Positions 55,801 to 64,000 of a stretch of 64,000 nt of DNA are shown here, in pieces; position 1 is the first letter of the stretch, and every line of letters starts with the position of its first letter. The notes beneath the pieces are model-generated. The model saw only the letters and a list, made by a program, of their open reading frames with translations, made no database searches and was not told the origin of the DNA. The stretch comes from Methylobacterium sp. WSM2598 (GTDB taxonomy: Bacteria > Pseudomonadota > Alphaproteobacteria > Rhizobiales > Beijerinckiaceae): NCBI RefSeq assembly GCF_000379105.1, contig NZ_KB900609.1, positions 1,002,424 through 1,066,423 on the forward strand, given 5' to 3'. The position numbers and the translations under genes are program-made.

Positions 55801-57672
55801 CTCGAGCAGCATGTCGTGCAGCCAGATCCCGTCCGTCTCCGGCGCGCCGGGCCGGCCGATCAGGAAGGTGCGCTCGTCGATGACCCGGAACCCGAAATTC
55901 TCCAGCACCGGCACCCGATCCGAGAGGGGCAGCGCGCTGCCCTTCGAGAATACCTTGAGGCCGATCCGCGTCTCGGGGTCGCCCGGGTGGCGGTGGAGGT
56001 CGACGGCGCGCGGGCGCTCCGCCGTGATCCGCTCCAGGATCGCGATGTCGGACAGGGCCTGAGCGCTGTCGTAGGTCTCCCGGTAGCCCGCCGGGAACGC
56101 CTCGGCGTAGTAGGCTCCGAGCGCCCGGGCGCGGCCGCCGTCCATGGCCTCGGCGAGGGCGTCGCGCAGGCCGTCGGCCCAGGTGCGCGAGAGGGCCGTC
56201 ACCTCGGCCTCGAGCTCGGCCGGATCGATCGCCGGCGGAACCTCCTCGCGGCGGCCGATCACGATGTGGAAGCGGGCGAGCGGCCCCTCCGGATAATCCG
56301 GGTAGATCGCCGAGATGTGCCCGCCGAGGCGCATGGCGAGGTGGGCGGCGATTCGCTTCTGCAGGGCCGCGTCGGTGCGGTCCTTCGGCACGAAGACGAG
56401 GAGCGAGACGAAGCGGCCGAACTTGTCCGCCCGCGCCAGCACCCGCACCCGCGGGCGCTCGGCCAGGAGCACGATGGCGAGGGCGAAGCGGCGCAGGAGA
56501 TCGGTGTCGATCTGGAAGAGGTCGTCGCGCGGATAGGTCTCCAGAACGTGCAGGAGCGAGCGGCCGGCATGGCTGGTCGGGTCGAGCCCGGCCTCGGCCA
56601 CGACGGTCGCGACCTTGCGGCGCAGGTACGGCACCTCCTCGGCCCGGCTCGTGTAGGTGGTGCTCGCGAAGAGCCCGACGATGCGCAGCTCGCCCGCGAC
56701 GCGCCCGTCGCCCGAGAAGAGCTTGACCCCGACCATGTCGAGGTGGGTGCGGCGATGGACCCGCGAGATCAGGCTCGCCTTGGTGATGATCAGCGCCTCG
56801 GGCCGCTCCAGGAAGGCGCGGATCTCGGGCGTCATCGCCACCATGGTGCGGCCGCGGCGCAGCACCTCGACGGAGCCGTCGCGCAGGAGGCCGAGGCCGC
56901 TCTCGCGCACACCCCGGTACTCGGCGCCCTCGCCGAGCCGGTACTCGCGCATCCCCAGGAAGGTGAACTGGTCGGCCCGGATGTAGTCGAGGAAGGCGCG
57001 GGCCTCCGCGACCTCCTCGGCCGCCACCGGCGGCAGCGCGGATTCGTAGGCGGCGGCGACCGCGTCGAGCCGGGCCAGCATCGCCCGGTGGTCCTGCGTG
57101 GAGACCGCCACGTCGGCGTAGACCTGGGCGAGGCCGTCGAGGAGGCCCGCCCGCTCGCCCTCGTCGTCGATCCGGTCGAGATGGATGTGGATGAAGCTCT
57201 CGCGGCTCAGCGCGTCGCCGGCTCCCGCGGTGGTCTCGCCCACGAGGCGCAGCAGGGCGCCGTCGGGGCCGCGCTCCACCGCCAGGATCGGGTGGGCGAC
57301 GAGGCGCGGCTCGTAGCCCCGCGCCACCAGCTCGGCCAGGGTCGAATCGAGCAGGAAGGGCCGGTTCGGATTGATGGCCTCCAGGACGGTGACGTCGCGC
57401 CGCCCGCCGTCGCGCTCCACCACCACGTCGTTGAGGCGCAGATCCGCGCCGCTCTCGTCGGGCCGCGCCGCGGCGAGGTGCTGGCGGGCCGCGAGGGCGA
57501 GGTCGGCCAGGGTCTCGGGCGCGTAGGCGTTGAGATCCTCGGGCGGGACTCGGCCGAACAGGTCGCGGACGAAGTCGCCGGGCTCCCGGCGGGCCTCCGC
57601 CGCCGCGACGGCGGCGGCGATGAGGTCGGTGCGGCTCGCCCGCGCTTCGGGCGTCGCGGTCGACAGGTCCAC
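52825..57672 (-). CDS. gdhB: NAD-specific glutamate dehydrogenase, large type
   Basis: This 1615-residue enzyme deaminates glutamate to 2-oxoglutarate with NAD. It belongs to the 180-kDa class found in alphaproteobacteria. Long N-terminal regulatory part (about 1-700), then the dehydrogenase core with [81 protein letters not shown] and the nucleotide-binding region [20 protein letters not shown]. GTG at 57672 is preferred: GGGAGGGA lies 6 nt upstream and length fits; the frame runs another 21 codons to 57735. bluB overlaps its stop. Confidence 0.96.
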   Translation of the reverse strand: [1615 protein letters not shown]

Positions 57673-57802
57673 GGCTCGTCCCTCCCGCCGAGGTGTCAGC
57701 GGGCGACGGGTGACATAGACCTCGGCGGCCCGCAACCCTGGCGTCTCGTCCGCGTGCGTTTCCCGATCTATAGCTCAGTCGCGACGACAGGGAGACGACG
57801 CG

Positions 57803-58453
57803 ATGGCCGGGGCGAAGCCGAAGAGGAAGGTGGCCAAGGAGGAGGTCGGCGAGCACCCGCGCCTCCAGGAGACCGAGGGCGCCGTGATGGCCCTCGACCT
57901 GGAGCCGGCGGCCGAGCTGCCCCCCGACCTCGCCGCCTATTTCGACAAGTGCCGGGAGAAGATCGGCTTCGTGCCGAACGTGCTGCTCGCCTACGCGCAC
58001 GACGCGGCCAAGCTCGACGCCTTCGTGACCTTCTACAGCGACCTGATGCTGGCGCCGTCGGGCCTGTCGAAGCTGGAGCGCGAGATGATCGCGGTGGCGG
58101 TGTCGAGCGCCAATCGCTGCTACTACTGCCTGACCGCGCACGGGGCGGCGGTGCGCGTGCTCTCGGGCGACCCGGTCCTCGGCGAGATGCTGGTGATGAA
58201 CTACCGGGCCGCGTCGCTCTCGCCGCGCCACCGGGCGATGCTCGACTTCGCGGTGGCGCTCACCGAGGCGCCCTGGACGGTGGAGGAGGAGGACCGCGAG
58301 GCGCTACGCGATGCCGGCTTCACCGACAAGGACATCTGGGACATCGCGGCGGTGGCGAGCTTCTTCAACATGACGAACCGCATGGCCTCGGCGGTCGACA
58401 TGCGGCCGAACCGCTCCTACCACGGCGACGCGCGCGCCTTGCCGAAGGTCTGA
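57803..58453 (+). CDS. AhpD-like carboxymuconolactone-decarboxylase-family protein
   Basis: A 216-residue protein of the peroxidase-related subgroup. Helical AhpD fold with LDAFVTFYSDLMLAPSGLSKLEREMIAVAVSSANRCYYCLTAHGAAV (about 73-118): the CYYC pair and His are the redox centre of AhpD-type proteins. DIWDIAAVASFFNMTNRMASAVDM is the second family block. It probably takes part in peroxide or radical handling; a specific substrate is unknown. GGGAG lies 8 nt before the ATG. Its TGA is the first three bases of a large hairpin. Confidence 0.85.
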   Translation: MAGAKPKRKVAKEEVGEHPRLQETEGAVMALDLEPAAELPPDLAAYFDKCREKIGFVPNVLLAYAHDAAKLDAFVTFYSDLMLAPSGLSKLEREMIAVAVSSANRCYYCLTAHGAAVRVLSGDPVLGEMLVMNYRAASLSPRHRAMLDFAVALTEAPWTVEEEDREALRDAGFTDKDIWDIAAVASFFNMTNRMASAVDMRPNRSYHGDARALPKV

Positions 58454-58490
58454 TACGTTTTCCGGAAGATCACTTCCGGAAAACGTATCA
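58451..58490. repeat. 18-bp perfect hairpin at the AhpD-like gene stop
   Basis: TGATACGTTTTCCGGAAG (58451-58468), loop ATCA, then its exact complement at 58473-58490. The gene's TGA is the first three bases. The following CCCGCGCGGCGCCTGAGCGA module (58496-58515) is shared with the repeats at 18880, 46200 and 61480. It can end transcription from both sides, though no long T-run follows. Confidence 0.8.
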
Positions 58491-58641
58491 CAAGCCCGCG
58501 CGGCGCCTGAGCGAAGCCCGGGTCCGCCATCGGCGACGGCCCGATGCGTCGGCGTCCCGGGCCGCCGGGATGGCGCGCGGCGAGGAGGGCGCTGCCGGCG
58601 CGGCCGCGCGGATCACCCGCGCGCCGGGATGCGGCGCGCCC

Positions 58642-59799
58642 TCACGCCCGCGACCCCGCCCCGATCGCGATTCCCGTGAAGGTGTGGTTGAGGTGGATCG
58701 CCCGGTACTGCTCGCCGAAGGTCTCGAACCCGATCACGTTGTAGCGGCGATAGAGATCGGACAGGCGGTGGCGGACCTGGTGCGACTCGGCGTCGAGCCG
58801 GCGCAGCACGCAGTCGAAGCCGATGACGAGGTCGAGGCCGCCGAGCGACGCGTCGAGCCGGGCGAGTTCGTCCCGGGTCGTCGCCACGAGATCCTTGCGG
58901 CCGGCCAGCGTCAGCACGACCCCCTCGTCGACCGCGCACAGGAAGCTCAGCGAGCCGTCCGGGTTGAGGCGGTGGATCGAGCGGCAGAAGTAGTCGCCCC
59001 CGACCCGCACGGCGAGCGGATTGGCCGCGAACACCGTCGGGGTCAGCATCTCGGGCTGCAGGCCGAGCGCCCGCGCGTACTCGGCCGCGGCCGGCTCGGC
59101 GTTGAGCTCGCGCACCGTGCGATGCTCGGCGTCGGTCTGGGTGACCACGAACTTCACCGCCCGCGGCTCCAGGTTGTCGGTCTTGAACACCTGGATCGGG
59201 TGGTCGGTCGCCACGATGAGCAGGATCGCCGCGCCGTGATGGACCACCCCGTCGTGGATCAGCGCCGTGTGGGCGAAGGTGAGCGCGTCGCCCGCCGAGC
59301 CGCCCACCAGGGGGATCGCGTCGAGGCCGAAGGCGACCGCCGAGGTCACCCGCTCCTCGGCCAGCGTCAGGCTGTCGATGAGCGAGATCGCGAAGCGCTG
59401 GCCGTACTCCGCCCCCTCGGTGCCGAGGCGCAGGCGCAGGCTGCGCACGCGGGCCACCGCCGCCTCGACGTCGAGCTGCTCCACGTCGGCGAGCACGGTC
59501 GAGACGACCCGGAAGCCCTCGCGCGGGAAGGCGACCGCGACGAGGCCGCGATCGAGGCCGCCCGCCGGGCTGATCTCCCCCGAGGAGGTGCAGCCCGCCA
59601 CCGGAATGCCCGGAAAGCGGCGCGCCAGCGCCGCCGCGACCGCGTCGGCCCCGTAGGCGGGCGAGAAGAAGACGAGGAGCTGGCCGACCCGCCGCGCGTC
59701 GATCGCGTCGGCGATGGCCGCCACGGCCTCCTCGGCCCGGTCCAGCTCCGACCACGCGGTCTGCACGCCGCACAGATGCGCGCGCCCACCCTTCGTCAC
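58642..59799 (-). CDS. FIST-domain sensory protein
   Basis: A 385-residue protein with FIST N (about 30-225) and FIST C (about 240-370) domains. Marks are LLVFFSPAYGADAVAAALARRFPGIPVAGCTSSGEISPAGG and GLDAIPLVGGSAGDALTFAHTALIHDG. FIST proteins are sensory-input domains; some (NosP) bind heme and nitric oxide. His and Cys candidates are present but a heme site cannot be proved. GTG at 59799 has GGGAGG 6 nt upstream. No histidine kinase or cyclase lies next to it, so its partner is not visible. Confidence 0.87.
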   Translation of the reverse strand: MTKGGRAHLCGVQTAWSELDRAEEAVAAIADAIDARRVGQLLVFFSPAYGADAVAAALARRFPGIPVAGCTSSGEISPAGGLDRGLVAVAFPREGFRVVSTVLADVEQLDVEAAVARVRSLRLRLGTEGAEYGQRFAISLIDSLTLAEERVTSAVAFGLDAIPLVGGSAGDALTFAHTALIHDGVVHHGAAILLIVATDHPIQVFKTDNLEPRAVKFVVTQTDAEHRTVRELNAEPAAAEYARALGLQPEMLTPTVFAANPLAVRVGGDYFCRSIHRLNPDGSLSFLCAVDEGVVLTLAGRKDLVATTRDELARLDASLGGLDLVIGFDCVLRRLDAESHQVRHRLSDLYRRYNVIGFETFGEQYRAIHLNHTFTGIAIGAGSRA

Positions 59800-59948
59800 G
59801 GGACGCCTCCCTCAACCCCGGCCGCGAGCGGGCCGATGGATCCCGGCACGGCCGGGCTGTTGGGCAGCACGCTGCGGCAGAACGCGCAGCGCGGCAAGGG
59901 CGGCCGCCCCGACACGGCGTCACAGCCGCGATCCCGCCCCGGACGCGA

Positions 59949-59980
59949 AGAGCCGCCGGCCCGGGTCGGGCGGCGGCTCT
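59949..59980 (-). terminator. Hairpin downstream of rpmB
   Basis: AGAGCCGCCG and CGGCGGCTCT (59949-59958, 59971-59980) form a 10-bp stem with a 12-nt GC-rich loop, 60 nt after the rpmB stop. No T-run follows on the minus strand, so it may be a message-end stabiliser rather than a classical terminator. Confidence 0.45.
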
Positions 59981-60039
59981 CGATCGGGTGCCCGGGGGGC
60001 CCGCCGGCGGCGCGGAACGCCGCGCCCGGCGGGGGCCGC

Positions 60040-60330
60040 TCAGGCCGCGGCGGCGAGCTTCTTCTCGATCTCGCGCTTCAGCAGGCGCGCGTTCTGCGAC
60101 AGGTCCTGCTCGCCGGCCTTGACCAGGAAGGCGTCGAGCCCGCCCCGGTGCTCGACCGAGCGCAGGGCGTTGGCCGAGATGCGCAGGCGCACGGAGCGGC
60201 CGAGCGTGTCGGAGAGCAGGGTGACGTTGCACAGGTTCGGCAGGAACCGGCGCTTGGTCTTGCGGTTCGAGTGGCTCACCAAGTGGCCGGTGAGCACGGC
60301 CTTGCCGGTGAGTTCGCAGCGACGCGACAT
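60040..60330 (-). CDS. rpmB: 50S ribosomal protein L28
   Basis: The 96-residue product begins [38 protein letters not shown], the L28 signature, and has [25 protein letters not shown] in the middle. Length fits alphaproteobacterial L28. AAGGA lies 8 nt before the ATG. A promoter with TTGACG and TATAGG lies about 115-145 nt upstream. Confidence 0.97.
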   Translation of the reverse strand: MSRRCELTGKAVLTGHLVSHSNRKTKRRFLPNLCNVTLLSDTLGRSVRLRISANALRSVEHRGGLDAFLVKAGEQDLSQNARLLKREIEKKLAAAA

Positions 60331-60443
60331 GGTATCAGTCCTTCACAATCCGATAGGCCACGGGCCGCTTGACGCTCACGCCGGGCGCTGGAACAGCGAC
60401 CGCGGCGGCGACCGGACCGCGCGAAAGCCAGGAAGGCTCGCGC

Positions 60444-60472
60444 CTATAGGGGAGAGAGGGCGGTTTCGTCAA
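60444..60472 (-). promoter_or_regulatory. Putative promoter of rpmB
   Basis: On the minus strand TTGACG (60467-60472), 17-nt spacer and TATAGG (60444-60449): the best sigma70-like pair seen in the window. The leader to the rpmB ATG would be about 107 nt. Confidence 0.6.
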
Positions 60473-60601
60473 GCGTGAGCGGCGTCACGTCCGCGCGCCC
60501 GCGGGCGCCGAGACGAAGCGTTAACCTTAAACTCGTCACGATGCCGCGCGATTCCTGCGGATGGCGGGCTCGTCCCGCGTCCCCTCACCACGGTCTGTGC
60601 C

Positions 60602-61465
60602 ATGCGTGCCAAGCCCTTCCTCCCGGCCCTCCTCGCCCCGGGCCTGCTGCTCGGGATGGGGCCGGCGGACCCTGCCGCGGCGGCCCGCGCACGGGCGGCC
60701 GCGACCGCGGTGACGGTGGATTACGGCATCATGCTGGCCGGCGTGCCGATCGGGACCGCGCAGATGACGGGAGCGATCGAGGGCCAGCGCTACCGGATGG
60801 ACGTGACGGCCAAGCTCACGGGCCTCGTCGGCGCGATCACCGGCGGCTACGGCTCGGGCCGGGCCTCGGGGGTCGCGGGGTCCGGGCGCCCGATCCCCGG
60901 CACCTTCGCGGTGTCCTCGCACTCGTCGAGCACCTCGATCACCGTCCGCATGGCGCTGGCGCGGGGCAACGTGGTCGCCTCCGAGATCGTGCCGCCGCTC
61001 CTGGTCGATCCCGAGCGGGTGCCGGTCGACGCGGCGAGCAAGCGGGCCGTGGTCGATCCGGTGAGCGCGCTGCTGATGCCCGCCCAGGGACGGGGCGACC
61101 TCACCGACCCGCAGAATTGCAACCGGGTGATCCCGGTCTTCGACGGGGCGAGCCGGTTCGACGTGATCCTGAGCTACGGCGAGACCCGCCGGGTGGAGAA
61201 GCCGGGCTATGCGGGGCCGGTCCTGGTCTGCAACGCCCGCTACCGGCCGATCACGGGCCACCGGCCCGACAAGCCGGGCGTGAAATTCATGGAGGAGAAC
61301 ACCGACATGTCGGTGTGGCTCGCCCCGGTCGAGGGCGCGCGGGTGCTGCTGCCCCTGCGCATCTCGGTGCGCACGATGCTCGGCACCAACATCATCGAGG
61401 CGACGCGCTGGACCCAGTCCGGCGCCGAGGCGCAGGCCACGCAGGCCGCCGCGGTGGCGCAGTAA
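60602..61465 (+). CDS. DUF3108-like exported protein
   Basis: A 287-residue protein with a signal peptide (about 1-30, LLAPGLLLGMGPADPAAAARA). The body begins VTVDYGIMLAGVPIGTAQMTGAIEGQRYRMDVTAKLTGLVGAITGGYGSGRASG and ends in beta-rich sequence with LRISVRTMLGTNIIEATRWT. I recall this pattern as the DUF3108 family; function is unknown, probably periplasmic or outer-membrane linked. It converges on the 101-residue gene across a palindromic repeat. Confidence 0.8.
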   Translation: MRAKPFLPALLAPGLLLGMGPADPAAAARARAAATAVTVDYGIMLAGVPIGTAQMTGAIEGQRYRMDVTAKLTGLVGAITGGYGSGRASGVAGSGRPIPGTFAVSSHSSSTSITVRMALARGNVVASEIVPPLLVDPERVPVDAASKRAVVDPVSALLMPAQGRGDLTDPQNCNRVIPVFDGASRFDVILSYGETRRVEKPGYAGPVLVCNARYRPITGHRPDKPGVKFMEENTDMSVWLAPVEGARVLLPLRISVRTMLGTNIIEATRWTQSGAEAQATQAAAVAQ

Positions 61466-61541
61466 TGCGGCTGTCGGCGTCCCTCAGGCGCCGCGCAGGC
61501 TCGTGATCCGGGATCCGCTTCGATCGAGCGGATCCCGGATC
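61466..61541. repeat. Dispersed palindromic repeat, copy C
   Basis: A lead segment (TGCGGCTGTCGGCGTCCCTC, then AGGCGCCGCGCAGGCTCG) is followed by arms GATCCGGGATCCGCT (61505-61519) and AGCGGATCCCGGATC (61527-61541), a perfect 15-bp stem with a 7-nt loop. The complement of 61540-61542 is the TGA of the next gene. It fills the whole gap between the two convergent genes. Confidence 0.8.
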
Positions 61542-61845
61542 ACTCCTCCTCGGCGTCGCCGGTCTCCAGGGTCGCCCGCACGGTGGCGAGCACCCGCTTG
61601 GCGAGGTCCGAATCCGGGTCGTCGCGGGTGAGCGCGTCCTCCAGCATCGCGAGATAGCCGCCGAGTTCGTGGCGGTAATGGTCGGAATCGATCCCGCGCA
61701 GGATCCGGGCGAGGAAGCCGATCGCCATCTGCAGCGCCACCTGCTTGGCCGCCACGTCGGCCTGGGCCTCCGACAGGCGGGCGATCATCTCGCCGTGGCT
61801 CGCCGACAGGACGGTGAGGCCGTTGATCTTGTCATCCGCGGTCAT
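61540..61845 (-). CDS. Small protein of unknown function
   Basis: A 101-residue, mostly helical and acidic protein (MTADDKINGLTVLSASHGEMIARLSEAQADVAAKQVALQMAIGFLARILRGI...ETGDAEEE). No cysteines, no membrane segment and no known motif. The middle (about 15-65) could form a coiled coil. ATG at 61845; the stop TGA lies within the palindromic repeat. Genuine coding is suggested by a normal start, smooth amino-acid composition and place between two terminator-like elements. Confidence 0.65.
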   Translation of the reverse strand: MTADDKINGLTVLSASHGEMIARLSEAQADVAAKQVALQMAIGFLARILRGIDSDHYRHELGGYLAMLEDALTRDDPDSDLAKRVLATVRATLETGDAEEE

Positions 61846-61875
61846 GCGCTGTCTCCGGGGCGCGCGGCGCCCAGC

Positions 61876-61905
61876 AAAAAGGCCCCTCCGCGGCGCGGAA
61901 GGGCC
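61876..61905 (-). terminator. Rho-independent terminator of acnA
   Basis: On the minus strand GGCCCTTCCGC, loop, GCGGAGGGGCC forms an 11-bp stem with one mismatch, followed by TTTTT (complement of 61876-61880), 38 nt after the acnA stop. This is the only classical hairpin plus T-run in the window. Confidence 0.85.
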
Positions 61906-61942
61906 CTCGGGAGGGGGCCGGGCGGGCGCCCGGCCCGGTTCG

Positions 61943-64000
<2,058 letters not shown>

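Noticed and set aside
53401..60372. A 2323-codon open frame on the plus strand
   Set aside because: It is antisense to glutamate dehydrogenase, bluB's neighbour, the FIST gene and rpmB. High G+C removes stop codons from shadow frames; the translation is Arg/Gly/Ala/His-rich without motifs.
60521..60530. CtrA box TTAACCTTAA before the DUF3108-like gene
   Set aside because: The two TTAA halves are 2 nt apart rather than 7, so it does not fit the motif.

Overview
The window looks like a chromosomal segment of an aerobic anoxygenic phototrophic alphaproteobacterium, most likely Methylobacterium or a close Rhizobiales relative. The reasons are very high G+C, a Rhizobiales-type photosynthesis gene cluster (bchFNBHL, ppaA-ppsR, bchG-bchP-tspO, pufQBALMC, bchCXYZ, crtEF/crtDC), a Rhizobiales flagellar gene order (flgBC-fliE-flgGAI-motE-flgH), an NAD-dependent glutamate dehydrogenase of about 1600 residues, and alphaproteobacterial small proteins. 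No genome database could be searched, so the taxon is inferred.

Left part (1-14.1 kb): a minus-strand run bchF-bchN-bchB-bchH-(bchL) for bacteriochlorophyll synthesis is divergent from a plus-strand regulatory pair, a B12-binding antirepressor of the PpaA/AerR family and the PAS/HTH repressor PpsR. These are followed by bchG, a PucC/LhaA-type MFS protein, bchP, tspO and a small membrane protein. Centre (14.1-21.1 kb): an island not related to pigment synthesis, with an HME-type RND efflux pump and its adaptor, a damaged higA antitoxin next to a dispersed repeat, and a NIT-domain chemoreceptor. Then 21.1-32.4 kb, all minus strand: crtE-crtF-bchC-bchX-bchY-bchZ-pufQ-pufB-pufA-pufL-pufM-pufC, the continuous superoperon of carotenoid synthesis, chlorin reduction and reaction centre/LH1. 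The divergent crtD-crtC pair (32.5-34.9 kb) closes the cluster.

Six TGT-N12-ACA-like palindromes (three perfect, three with one mismatch) lie at the bchF, bchG, bchC and crtE/crtD control regions. This fits PpsR repression tuned by the B12-binding PpaA. bluB (lower ligand of B12) lies 44 kb away in the same window.

Right part (35-64 kb): allophanate hydrolase, an orphan DEAD/DEAH helicase, minCDE with a CtrA-like box, an SDR and an alpha/beta hydrolase, a YHS-like protein with ffh, rpsP and rimM, the flagellar basal-body operon, a DUF2794-like protein, bluB fused by overlap to NAD-glutamate dehydrogenase, an AhpD-like protein, a FIST sensor protein, rpmB, a DUF3108-like protein, a small unknown protein and the C-terminal three quarters of aconitase. 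Several families of dispersed palindromic repeats sit at gene ends, and in four cases the stop codon of the neighbouring gene is the first three bases of the palindrome. No rRNA, tRNA, CRISPR array or transposase was seen.
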